In this document: positions 24,046-32,100 of the stretch, one piece after another
Layout of the letters: the number at the start of each line of letters is the position of its first letter
Numbering within the stretch: the first letter of the stretch is position 1
From: Pelagibacteraceae bacterium AG-345-F21
Lineage (GTDB): Bacteria; Pseudomonadota; Alphaproteobacteria; Pelagibacterales; Pelagibacteraceae
Reading direction: 5' to 3'
Assembly (NCBI GenBank): GCA_003281795.1
Contig: QCAW01000009.1
Coordinates: forward strand, 1 to 47,980
Length of the DNA stretch: 47,980 nt
The notes under the pieces: model-generated
Told to the model about the DNA's origin: nothing
Databases searched by the model: none
The model's input: only the letters and a program-made list of their open reading frames with translations
Translations under genes and position numbers: made by a program

Positions 24046-24516
24046 GTGAAAATTAATTCAGTAAAAATAATCTCACTGCTCTTCTTTGTTTTATCTGCAT
24101 TTTATTTATATACAGCTCATCAAATACAAGTTTTTTCTTTCGATGAAAATGCTCCGTTCAATGCAAAAACCTTTCCTATTTATCTAGGATATGCAGGAAT
24201 GTTTTTTTCTGGCCTAAAATTAGTTTTACCAGATCAAAAACCAGTAGAAGTTGATGCTAAATATCTTGAATTTAAGAAAACGACTCTTTTAGTCCTAGCA
24301 GTAATTTTTTATGGATTTACTATTCTTAAAGTTGGCTTCTTTTTATCTACATCATTATTTTTAGTTTTTTCTTATTACTTTTTAGGTGAAAGAAGATGGA
24401 AGTTAATTTTGATTTTTTCTTTTCCTTTTGTAGCAATATTTATGTATTTACTTCATGGAGTATTACAAGTTTACCTTAGAGATCCGTTACTAAAATACAT
24501 AGGAATTATGGGATGA
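24046..24516 (+). CDS. tctB: TctB small permease subunit
   Basis: 156 residues, starting with GTG at 24046 behind the SD AGGAAGAG. Four membrane helices (about 7-25, 40-60, 75-95 and 110-150 with a break), the usual arrangement of the poorly conserved TctB subunit; FPIYLGYAGMFFSG and LFLVFSYYFLGERRWKLIL are visible. It lies 23 bp after tctC with a short TTAATTAAT in the gap, and overlaps tctA by four bases (ATGA). Confidence 0.87.
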   Translation: MKINSVKIISLLFFVLSAFYLYTAHQIQVFSFDENAPFNAKTFPIYLGYAGMFFSGLKLVLPDQKPVEVDAKYLEFKKTTLLVLAVIFYGFTILKVGFFLSTSLFLVFSYYFLGERRWKLILIFSFPFVAIFMYLLHGVLQVYLRDPLLKYIGIMG

Positions 24517-26015
24517 TAGAAGGAATTTTAATTGGAATAAAAACTGCTTTATCTTTTCAAAACCTATTAATGGTAATGATTGGTTGTTTTGCAGGAACTA
24601 TTATTGGGATGCTTCCAGGTCTAGGCCCAATGACAGCGATAGCACTAATGATACCAATCACTTATGGTTTTGATCCTGCTACGGGTTTAATTTTAATGGC
24701 AGGGGTGTATTACGGAGCTGTCTTTGGAGGATCAACTTCATCTATTTTAATTAATGCACCTGGTGTTCCTGGAACAGTTGCAACTTCATTTGATGGTTAT
24801 CCTATGGCTCAACAAGGCAAAGCCGGTAAAGCTTTAGCCATAGCAGCTTACAGTTCTTTTGCAGGAGGTACCATTGCAGCAATATTTTTATTAATCGCTG
24901 CTCCAAGTTTATCTAAAGTAAGTTTATCTTTTAGGTCTCCAGATTATTTTGGTTTAATGATCCTAGGTTTAACTGCAGTTGCAGCTTTTTCATCAAAAGG
25001 CAATTTTTTAAAAGCCATGATGATGTGTGTGTTTGGATTAATGTTAGCATCTGTGGGACAAGATACTTTATCAGATATTCCAAGATTTACATTTAATACC
25101 ATGAATTTATCAGATGGCATTAGTTTCGTTTTAGTTGTTATGGCTACATTTGCTATGAGTGAAGCTTTAACAATTATTCTTAAAGGAAATGATCCTACAA
25201 AAGCAGCTAAACAAATTTCTTTAACAGAATTAGGATCTATAAAACTTGATAAGAGTGAAACTAAAAAAATGGTTAAAACGATTCCAAGATCTTCAATTCT
25301 AGGATTTATAGTGGGAGTTTTACCTGGTGCAGGTGCAACCATTGCATCTTTTTTAGCTTATGGAATGGAAAGAAATTTTGTAGATGAAGAAGAAAAACAA
25401 AAATTTGGAAAGGGTAGTGTCCAAGGACTTTCAGCACCAGAGACTGCAAATAACGCGGCATGTTCTGGAGCTTTTGTGCCTTTATTGACTTTGGGAATAC
25501 CTGGAAGTGGAACCACAGCTGTTATGCTGGGAGCATTGCTTGGATTTGGTATTCAGCCTGGTCCAAGACTTTATGAAACTAATCCTGAAATTTTTTGGTC
25601 GGTTATTATGTCTATGTATATAGGAATGGTAGTTTTATTGATACTTAATCTCCCTTTAATCCCATATATTGCAAGAATACTTGCAGTTCCACGAACTTTT
25701 TTAATTCCAATGATTTTATTTTTTTCGGTTACTGGAATCTATTTAATGTCATTTAACAATTTTGATATTTTTTTAATGATTGGAATTGCTGTAGTGGCAA
25801 CTATTTTACGGCTTTATGATTTTCCTATGCCGCCTTTAATATTAGCTTTCGTTTTAGGTGGGTTAATGGAAGAAAATTTAAGAAGATCTTTATTAATAAG
25901 CGATGGTTCTTGGTCTTTTCTTTGGGATAGACCATTAACACTTTGTATAATGCTTGTGATTATATCAATTGTCAGTTGGCAGATGTATAGCAGTTTTTTT
26001 AAAAAAAAATTATAA
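24513..26015 (+). CDS. tctA: TctA large permease subunit
   Basis: 500 residues, about eleven to twelve membrane segments. The two family repeats are clear: GCFAGTIIGMLPGLGPMTAIALMIPITYG (about 24-52) and LGFIVGVLPGAGATIASFLAYGMER (about 263-287). GVYYGAVFGGSTSSILINAPGVPGTVATSFDGYPMAQQGKAGKAL and GIPGSGTTAVMLGALLGFGIQPGP are also typical. It is the main cation-coupled translocator of the TctCBA system. It runs six bases into the convergent DoxX gene, leaving no space for a separate terminator. Confidence 0.95.
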   Translation: MIEGILIGIKTALSFQNLLMVMIGCFAGTIIGMLPGLGPMTAIALMIPITYGFDPATGLILMAGVYYGAVFGGSTSSILINAPGVPGTVATSFDGYPMAQQGKAGKALAIAAYSSFAGGTIAAIFLLIAAPSLSKVSLSFRSPDYFGLMILGLTAVAAFSSKGNFLKAMMMCVFGLMLASVGQDTLSDIPRFTFNTMNLSDGISFVLVVMATFAMSEALTIILKGNDPTKAAKQISLTELGSIKLDKSETKKMVKTIPRSSILGFIVGVLPGAGATIASFLAYGMERNFVDEEEKQKFGKGSVQGLSAPETANNAACSGAFVPLLTLGIPGSGTTAVMLGALLGFGIQPGPRLYETNPEIFWSVIMSMYIGMVVLLILNLPLIPYIARILAVPRTFLIPMILFFSVTGIYLMSFNNFDIFLMIGIAVVATILRLYDFPMPPLILAFVLGGLMEENLRRSLLISDGSWSFLWDRPLTLCIMLVIISIVSWQMYSSFFKKKL

Positions 26016-26396
26016 TCTAACGTATTTCTTTTTTTTATCTATAGCCCAGTCTTTAGGACCATTAATCGCTATAAAAATAAACCCTCCTGCTAAACCAAAG
26101 TTTTTAAGAAGAGCGATTGTTTGCATTTGATTAGAAAAATCTAAATGAAAAATTAACGCAGTCACTATCGAAAAAATTGCTAAAAGAACTGCTGATAATT
26201 GAGTTTTGTAACCAATAATAATTAAAATGGGTAAAATAATTTCTAATACAATTGTTGGCCACAATAAAAAACCTGTAACTCCATATCCTTCCATCCAAGT
26301 TACTGTTTCATCAAAATTAAAAATTTTATTGTATCCAGACAATAAAAAAACCGAAGAGATAAAAACTCTTCCTATCAAATCTAATAAACTTGCCAT
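26010..26396 (-). CDS. DoxX family membrane protein
   Basis: 128 residues, four membrane segments. LLDLIGRVFISSVFLLSGYNKIFNFDETVTWMEGYGV at the N-terminus and ALLKNFGLAGGFIFIAINGPKDWAIDKK at the C-terminus are the usual DoxX pattern. DoxX proteins are small quinone- or redox-associated membrane proteins of uncertain role. It overlaps tctA by six bases and lies 50 bp downstream of the AbrB-type gene on the same strand; nothing ties it functionally to either. Confidence 0.83.
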   Translation of the reverse strand: MASLLDLIGRVFISSVFLLSGYNKIFNFDETVTWMEGYGVTGFLLWPTIVLEIILPILIIIGYKTQLSAVLLAIFSIVTALIFHLDFSNQMQTIALLKNFGLAGGFIFIAINGPKDWAIDKKKKYVRL

Positions 26397-26446
26397 AAGA
26401 GATTTAAACTTATTAGAGAATATATGTCAAAATGAGATTGTTTAAA

Positions 26447-27526
26447 TTAGGTTTTTTTTACAATAAACTTCAAAATTAAAGGAACAATAAATAAAATCAT
26501 TAAAAGCCTTATTATGTGATGAAAAGAAACAAATTCTGGGTCTAGATTGAAAAATATCGCAATTACAGCCACTTCATAGATTCCTCCAGGACAGTAAGAA
26601 AGAATTAAAGTGAAAAAATTTTTTTCTATTACTAAACTTGCAGCGAAAGCAGCAACAAGTCCTAAAACAACTAATAAAAATGTTGCAATAAAACTATGCC
26701 ATGCATTTCTTGCAATTTCTCCAAAAGATTTATTCGCAAATCTACATCCAACTGAAGCACCCAATATAAGTAAACAGTAATCAATTATATTAGGTGATAG
26801 TTTATATGTTGCTATCTCTGAAATTTGCAATATTCCACTTGCTAACAAAGTTCCTGACAGTAAAGCAGCAGGAATTCTGAGCTTGTCAAATATAACAATT
26901 AAAAAAATTGAAAATATTATTAGTATGATTAAATTAATAACATTTTGGTCCTTAAAAACTTCTTCAGCAATTTTTACATTCTCCACTTCGTAAAAACTAT
27001 TCACTATAAATGGAAAAACAGTGATGATTATTATTAATCTAATTAAATGAGAAGTCGCAACTTGGCTTAGATCAGCTTTTTTTTCATCTTCTGCTAAAAT
27101 CATAAGTGGTCCTAAAGCTCCTGGAGCAGCAGAAAAGATAGATGTTTTTCTTTCGTATTTTGAAAAAAATTGGAGATATTTTGAAACAATTAAAACGCTT
27201 ACAATAATATATATGAGCATTATTAAGGATGTCCAAGCCCACTGGTGCATCTGAGAAAATAAGCTCTTATCGATATAATTTCCTATATATAGACCCAATA
27301 AAATTAAAGTCGTTGATAATGCTAACTTTGGCATTTTAATATTTAACCCCATCAAAGAAGCTATGGAAGTAGCTATCATTGGACCTAAAAACCAAGCTAA
27401 AGGAATATTAAAGAACTCAGCCATTAAGGCGCTAGGAATTGATACTAAAATAACTAATGCAAATTCTTTAGAGAATATTAGTTTAAAATTTTCTTTATTA
27501 AAGGGTATAGCTTGGTTATTCTGCAT
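26447..27526 (-). CDS. AbrB/AmoB-like membrane protein
   Basis: 359 residues, about ten membrane segments in two similar halves, as in the AbrB (COG3180) duplication family. Visible: NIPLAWFLGPMIATSIASLMGLNIKMP (half 1), SIFSAAPGALGPLMILAEDEKKADLSQVATSHLIRLIIIITVFPF (centre), IPAALLSGTLLASGIL and LSYCPGGIYEVAVIAIFFNLDPEFVSFHHIIRLLMILFIVP (half 2). Often mis-titled ammonia monooxygenase; its real function is unknown, possibly transport. It is an integral membrane protein and not related to the AbrB DNA-binding regulator. Its start codon is only five bases from the divergent proC start. Confidence 0.8.
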   Translation of the reverse strand: MQNNQAIPFNKENFKLIFSKEFALVILVSIPSALMAEFFNIPLAWFLGPMIATSIASLMGLNIKMPKLALSTTLILLGLYIGNYIDKSLFSQMHQWAWTSLIMLIYIIVSVLIVSKYLQFFSKYERKTSIFSAAPGALGPLMILAEDEKKADLSQVATSHLIRLIIIITVFPFIVNSFYEVENVKIAEEVFKDQNVINLIILIIFSIFLIVIFDKLRIPAALLSGTLLASGILQISEIATYKLSPNIIDYCLLILGASVGCRFANKSFGEIARNAWHSFIATFLLVVLGLVAAFAASLVIEKNFFTLILSYCPGGIYEVAVIAIFFNLDPEFVSFHHIIRLLMILFIVPLILKFIVKKT

Positions 27527-27531
27527 AATTC

Positions 27532-28296
27532 ATGAATTTAGGTTTTTTAGGAACTGGCCATATTGCTTCTTCAGTTATAGAAGGTATTTTAAAATCAAAA
27601 TTAAAAATCAAAAAAATTTACATATCTCCTCGTAATAAAACACTAGCAAAAAAATTAAGCAAAAGATTTAAAAAAATAACTATTTCTAAGAATAATCAAC
27701 AATTAATAGATAGTTCTAATTGGATATTTTTAGCTATAACTCCTAAAGTTGGAAATAAAATTTTAAAAAATCTTGATTTTAAAAAAAATAAAAAGATTAT
27801 CAGTTTTATTTCTACGATAAGCTTAAGTAATTTAAAAAAATTAACAAAATGCAATAATATGACCAGAGTAATTCCACTTCCTTTTATTGGCATGAAAAAA
27901 GGGCCAGTTATTGTTTGTCCTGCAAACAAAAGCGTTAAAAATTTTTTTAATAATTTAGGCGAAGTAATAGAAGTAAAAAATGAAAAAATTTCAAAAGGTT
28001 TTTGGGCAACGTCTTCCTTCATGGCATCTTTTTATAATTTATATTCGTCTACTAGTGATTGGTTAGTTTCAAAAGGTGTAAATAGAAAAGCTTCAGAAAC
28101 CTATGTTAGAGAATTATTTTTAGCTTTAGCAGAGGACTCAATATATAAAAAACAATTATCTTTAAAACAACTGGTGCTAGAATCACAAACTCCTGGTGGT
28201 ACAAACGCTTATGTTCTTAAGGAACTAAAGAAAAAGAAATTTTACAAAGTCCAACAAAAAGTTTTAAATAGCGTTTTTAAAAAATTTAAAACTTAA
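27532..28296 (+). CDS. proC: Pyrroline-5-carboxylate reductase-like protein
   Basis: 254 residues. N-terminal Rossmann motif GFLGTGHIASSVIEGIL (4-20); WIFLAITPKVGNKIL, ISFISTISL, MTRVIPLPFIGMKKGPVIVCP and the C-terminal ESQTPGGTNAYVLKEL, equivalent to the SPGGT active-site region of ProC. Family role: NAD(P)H-dependent last step of proline synthesis. It is somewhat short and very lysine-rich, and the catalytic region deviates in places, so a related imine reductase is possible. It heads an operon with LivHMGF three bases downstream, an unusual partner for a housekeeping proC. The ATG is five bases from the divergent AbrB-type start, so its promoter must lie inside that gene. Confidence 0.8.
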   Translation: MNLGFLGTGHIASSVIEGILKSKLKIKKIYISPRNKTLAKKLSKRFKKITISKNNQQLIDSSNWIFLAITPKVGNKILKNLDFKKNKKIISFISTISLSNLKKLTKCNNMTRVIPLPFIGMKKGPVIVCPANKSVKNFFNNLGEVIEVKNEKISKGFWATSSFMASFYNLYSSTSDWLVSKGVNRKASETYVRELFLALAEDSIYKKQLSLKQLVLESQTPGGTNAYVLKELKKKKFYKVQQKVLNSVFKKFKT

Positions 28297-28299
28297 TTA

Positions 28300-29217
28300 A
28301 TGGATTTAGCATATTTTTTACAACAACTGATAAACGGAGTAACGCTTGGTTCAGTCTATGGTTTAATAGCCATTGGTTACACTATGGTCTATGGAATTAT
28401 CGGGATGATAAATTTTGCACATGGCGATATATTTATGGTAGGCGCGTTTGTTGCATTAATTTCATTTATACTTTTTGCGCTAACTAGTATTGCATTGCCA
28501 GTAGTTTTATTACTAACCTTATTAATAGCTATGGTTTTTACAGCTTGCTACGGTTGGACAGTTGAAAAATTAGCATACAAGCCTTTAAGAAAATCTTTTA
28601 GATTAGCGCCCCTTATTTCAGCTTTAGGAATGTCAATAGTTTTACAAAATTATGTTCAAGCAGCTCAAGGCGCAAGAATCAAAACTCTTCAGCCAGTAAT
28701 ACAAGGTGGCTTTACTTTCATGGAAGAAACTGGTTTCACCGTATCACTTAGTTATTTGCAAGTTTTTATTGTTTTAGTCACTATATTTTTAATGGCAATT
28801 TTTACTTTATTAATTACTAGAACTGCCTTAGGCAGGGCTCAAAGAGCTTGCGAACAAGACAGAACTATGACTGCCTTGATGGGAATTAATGTTGATAGAA
28901 CTATTTCAATAACATTCATTATTGGTTCTTCTTTGGCTTCAGTCGCGGGTATGATGTTCGTAATGTATTATGGAGTTATAGACTTTTACATAGGTTTTTT
29001 AGCTGGAATTAAAGCATTTACTGCCGCTGTACTAGGCGGAATAGGATCTATTCCTGGAGCTATGTTAGGAGGATTGCTTATTGGATTAATTGAAGTTTTT
29101 TGGTCTGGTTATATTTCAATCGAGTATAAAGATATTGCAGCTTTTACCGTTTTAGTCGTAGTTCTAATATTTTTTCCAACAGGATTTTTAGGCAAACCCG
29201 ATATCGAAAAAGTCTAA
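28300..29217 (+). CDS. livH: Liv-type ABC permease, LivH (system 2)
   Basis: 305 residues, eight membrane segments. Very typical LivH: QQLINGVTLGSVYGLIAIGYTMVYGIIGMINFAHGDIFMVGAFVAL at the N-terminus, LAPLISALGMSIVLQNYVQ, RTALGRAQRACEQDRTMTALMGINVDRTISITFIIGSSLASVAGM (coupling loop, about 172-218), KAFTAAVLGGIGSIPGAMLGGLLIGLIE. It is closer to the classical E. coli type than the homologue at 17585. It starts three bases after proC and ends two bases before livM. Confidence 0.95.
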   Translation: MDLAYFLQQLINGVTLGSVYGLIAIGYTMVYGIIGMINFAHGDIFMVGAFVALISFILFALTSIALPVVLLLTLLIAMVFTACYGWTVEKLAYKPLRKSFRLAPLISALGMSIVLQNYVQAAQGARIKTLQPVIQGGFTFMEETGFTVSLSYLQVFIVLVTIFLMAIFTLLITRTALGRAQRACEQDRTMTALMGINVDRTISITFIIGSSLASVAGMMFVMYYGVIDFYIGFLAGIKAFTAAVLGGIGSIPGAMLGGLLIGLIEVFWSGYISIEYKDIAAFTVLVVVLIFFPTGFLGKPDIEKV

Positions 29218-29219
29218 AA

Positions 29220-30491
29220 ATGGAAAAAAATTTTCTTCAATCATCTATTAAAGATAGTCTTTTCACAGGCTTAATAGCTTTAGCTTTGTTTGGACCAATT
29301 ATAGGTTTAAGGACTGTTGCGCAAAATGAAATATTAGTCGTTCAACCAAAATGGTTGCTAGTTATTTTTATAGTTGCAATATGCGCTGTAGGAAGATTTT
29401 TAATAAACCTTTATACATTTAATAGAGATCAAAAAGCTGGACATCAGTCCAGTATTGGAAAATCAATAGGAAATTTTTTAGACACAAAAGGAACTCAAAT
29501 AGCAATTAGTGCAATAATTTTTTCAATAATTTTTCCTTTCTTGCCTTTTACTGACCGTTATTTAATGGACATAGGGATAATGATGTTGACTTACATCATG
29601 CTTGGATGGGGGTTAAATATTGTTATTGGTTTAGCTGGTCTTTTAGATCTAGGCTATGTAGCATTTTACGCAGTAGGCGCTTACTCATATGCTCTTTTTG
29701 CTATACATTTTGGTTGGTCTTTTTGGATTTGTTTACCAATAGCAGGAATATTTGCTGCAATGTTTGGTGTTCTTCTTGGATTTCCAGTTTTGAGATTAAG
29801 AGGCGATTATCTTGCAATAGTTACTTTGGCTTTTGGTGAAATGATAAGAATTTTATTATTAAATTGGTATGAATTGACCAAAGGTCCTGATGGTCTTACA
29901 GGTATTCCTAGACCTTCATTTTTTGGCTTACCTTTTAAAAGTTTTCCTGAAGAGGGCGAACAAACCTTTCATACTTTTTTTGGATTAGAGTACAGTCCTA
30001 TGCAAAGAATAATTTTTCTATATTATTTAATTTTGGTTTTAGCTCTAATAACAAATCTATTTACTATAAAAATTAGAAGATTGCCTATAGGAAGAGCATG
30101 GGAAGCTCTTAGGGAGGATGAAATTGCTTGCAAATCTTTGGGAGTTAATCCGAGAAATACAAAACTTACTGCATTCGCTATAGGAGCGATGTTTGGTGGT
30201 TTTGCAGGTTCCTTTTTTGCAACAAGGCAAGCTTTTATAAGCCCAGAGAGTTTCACTTTTATCGAGTCCGCTATAATAGTTGCAATAGTAGTTCTTGGCG
30301 GAATGGGATCGCAAACTGGTGTAGTTTTATCTACAATCTTTTTAATTGGACTAATTGAAGTATTTAGAGATTTTGAGTCCTACAGAATGATAGCTTTTGG
30401 AGGAGCAATGGTTTTGATTATGATATTTAGACCAAGAGGAATTCTAGCAACAAGAAAACCAACAATAACTTTGGAAAAGAAAAAAGGATAA
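29220..30491 (+). CDS. livM: Liv-type ABC permease, LivM (system 2)
   Basis: 423 residues, with the extended N-terminal region seen in E. coli-type LivM (about 120 residues with two or three helices) before the permease core. The core has LGWGLNIVIGLAGLLDLGYVAFYAVGAYSYAL, LRGDYLAIVTLAFGEMIRILLLNWYELTKGPDGLTGIPRP, IGRAWEALREDEIACKSLGVNPRNTKLTAFAIGA (coupling loop) and IVVLGGMGSQTGVVLSTIFLIGLIEVFR. Forms the transmembrane channel with LivH of the same operon. Two bases separate it from livH and four from livG. Confidence 0.95.
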   Translation: MEKNFLQSSIKDSLFTGLIALALFGPIIGLRTVAQNEILVVQPKWLLVIFIVAICAVGRFLINLYTFNRDQKAGHQSSIGKSIGNFLDTKGTQIAISAIIFSIIFPFLPFTDRYLMDIGIMMLTYIMLGWGLNIVIGLAGLLDLGYVAFYAVGAYSYALFAIHFGWSFWICLPIAGIFAAMFGVLLGFPVLRLRGDYLAIVTLAFGEMIRILLLNWYELTKGPDGLTGIPRPSFFGLPFKSFPEEGEQTFHTFFGLEYSPMQRIIFLYYLILVLALITNLFTIKIRRLPIGRAWEALREDEIACKSLGVNPRNTKLTAFAIGAMFGGFAGSFFATRQAFISPESFTFIESAIIVAIVVLGGMGSQTGVVLSTIFLIGLIEVFRDFESYRMIAFGGAMVLIMIFRPRGILATRKPTITLEKKKG

Positions 30492-30495
30492 ATTA

Positions 30496-31290
30496 ATGGC
30501 AATAAAATTACTTGATGTGGAAAATTTAACTATGAAGTTTGAAGGACTTGTAGCGATTGATAATTTAAGTTTTTCAGCCAATAAAGATCAAATTACATCT
30601 ATAATTGGTCCTAATGGAGCAGGAAAAACAACCGTATTCAATTGTTTAACTGGATTTTATAAAGCTACAGCTGGTTCAATGTTTTTAAATAAGGAAAATG
30701 AAAAATTAAACTTAAGAAAATTTTCAGACTATAGAGTAGCTCAAAGAGCAGGAGTAGCAAGAACTTTTCAAAATATAAGATTATTTCCTCAAATGTCAGT
30801 ATTGGAAAATATGATGGTAGCCCAACATAATAAATTAATGGATGCTTCAGGTTTCACATTGCTTGGTTTATTTAATTCACCTTCATTTGTAAAAAAAGAG
30901 AAAGAAGCAGTAGAAATTTCAAAATATTGGCTAGATATAATTGGATTAACTCATAGAGCTGATGATGACGCAGGAGATCTTCCATATGGTGATCAAAGAA
31001 AATTAGAAATAGTAAGAGCAATGTGCATTAATCCAAATTTACTTTGTTTGGATGAACCAGCAGCTGGGTTAAACGCAAAAGAGTCAGCAGAGTTAAATAA
31101 ATTACTTCTTTTTATAAAAAATAAAAAAAAAACAGGAATTTTATTAATTGAACATGATATGAGCGTGGTAATGGAAATTTCAGATCATGTTGTAGTTTTA
31201 AATTACGGAAAAAAAATTTTCGAAGGAACTTCTCAAGAGACAAAAAAAAGTCCTGAAGTAATAGAGGCTTATCTAGGAACGGATGAATAA
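30496..31290 (+). CDS. livG: ABC ATPase LivG (system 2)
   Basis: 264 residues. Walker A GPNGAGKTT (about 36-44), Q-loop RTFQNIRLFPQMSVLENMMVAQH, signature LPYGDQRKLEIVRAM (the LivG-type variant of LSGGQ), Walker B LLCLDEPAAGLNAKE, switch His in ILLIEHDMSVVMEISDHVVVLNYGKKI and the GTSQETKKSPEVIEAYLG tail. Full length. It energises the LivHM pair of the proC operon together with the next gene. Confidence 0.96.
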   Translation: MAIKLLDVENLTMKFEGLVAIDNLSFSANKDQITSIIGPNGAGKTTVFNCLTGFYKATAGSMFLNKENEKLNLRKFSDYRVAQRAGVARTFQNIRLFPQMSVLENMMVAQHNKLMDASGFTLLGLFNSPSFVKKEKEAVEISKYWLDIIGLTHRADDDAGDLPYGDQRKLEIVRAMCINPNLLCLDEPAAGLNAKESAELNKLLLFIKNKKKTGILLIEHDMSVVMEISDHVVVLNYGKKIFEGTSQETKKSPEVIEAYLGTDE

Positions 31291-31293
31291 ATT

Positions 31294-32013
31294 ATGCTAA
31301 CTATTACAAATATAGAAACTTTTTATGGAAATATACAAGCCTTGAGAGGTGTTAATGTTAAAGTGAACAGTGGAGAAATCGTAACTTTAATTGGATCTAA
31401 TGGTGCAGGAAAATCCACGTTACTAATGACTATTAGTGGAGTAAATAAAGCTTCAGCCGGAGAAATTATTTTTGACAATAAAAATATACAAAATTTACCC
31501 GCACATGACATCGTAAATTTAGGAATTTCACAAGTTCCTGAGGGAAGAAGAATTTTTTCTAGACTAACTGTTGAAGACAATTTAAGACTTGGAGCATCAG
31601 CAAACCAGAAAGGAGTTCATTATAATAAAGAAGTTAAAGATGTTTACGATTTATTTCCAATCCTTAAAGATAGATTAAATCAAAGAGGTGGAACTTTGTC
31701 TGGGGGAGAACAACAAATGTTAGCTATTGGAAGAGCTATGATGGCGAAACCAAAAATGCTATTATTAGATGAACCCTCACTTGGTATTGCACCTAAACTT
31801 GTAAATCAAATCTTTCTAGCAATTAAAAATATTAACAGAGAAAAAAAAGTTACTATTTTTTTAATAGAGCAAAATGCCAAGAAAGCATTAGAGTTAGCAG
31901 ATAGAGGCTACGTTTTAGTAAATGGCAATATTACCCTGGAGGGAACAGGTCAAGAGTTACTTAAAAATCAAGATATTCAGGCTGCTTACCTTGAGGGGGG
32001 CGGAAAAAAATAG
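31294..32013 (+). CDS. livF: ABC ATPase LivF (system 2)
   Basis: 239 residues. Walker A GSNGAGKST, IETFYGNIQALRGVNVKVNSGEIVTLIG at the start, Q-loop ISQVPEGRRIFSRLTVEDNLRLGA, signature LSGGEQQMLAIGRAMM, Walker B MLLLDEPSLGIAPK, VTIFLIEQNAKKALELADRGYVLVNG. A standard LivF. The stop codon lies in the loop of an AT-rich inverted repeat (32002-32022). The binding-protein gene follows after 87 bp with its own promoter signals. Confidence 0.96.
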   Translation: MLTITNIETFYGNIQALRGVNVKVNSGEIVTLIGSNGAGKSTLLMTISGVNKASAGEIIFDNKNIQNLPAHDIVNLGISQVPEGRRIFSRLTVEDNLRLGASANQKGVHYNKEVKDVYDLFPILKDRLNQRGGTLSGGEQQMLAIGRAMMAKPKMLLLDEPSLGIAPKLVNQIFLAIKNINREKKVTIFLIEQNAKKALELADRGYVLVNGNITLEGTGQELLKNQDIQAAYLEGGGKK

Positions 32014-32022
32014 TTTTTTTCC
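32002..32022 (+). terminator. Weak AT-rich hairpin spanning the livF stop
   Basis: GGAAAAAAA (32002-32010) and TTTTTTTCC (32014-32022) can pair around a loop that is exactly the stop codon TAG. Nine pairs, mostly A-T, three-base loop and no separate T-run. It may slow or partly end transcription between livF and livK, or be chance in AT-rich DNA. Confidence 0.25.
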
Positions 32023-32025
32023 TTA

Positions 32026-32054
32026 TTTACAAGAATGCCTATGTAGTGTTCAAT
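32026..32054 (+). promoter_or_regulatory. Candidate sigma-70 promoter of livK
   Basis: TTTACA at 32026-32031 and TTCAAT at 32049-32054, spacer 17. The -10 is eight bases before the third (TTAA)4 element, the same geometry as at 16208 and 22977. It would let the binding protein be made in excess of its permease. Assigned by eye. Confidence 0.4.
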
Positions 32055-32062
32055 AATCCAAA

Positions 32063-32079
32063 TTAATTAATTAATTAAC
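32063..32079 (+). repeat. (TTAA)4C element, copy 3
   Basis: TTAATTAATTAATTAAC, identical to the copies at 16245 and 23012. Here 21 bases separate it from the livK ATG, with GGGGAAG as ribosome-binding site. Confidence 0.85.
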
Positions 32080-32100
32080 AATAAAAATGGGGAAGAATAT

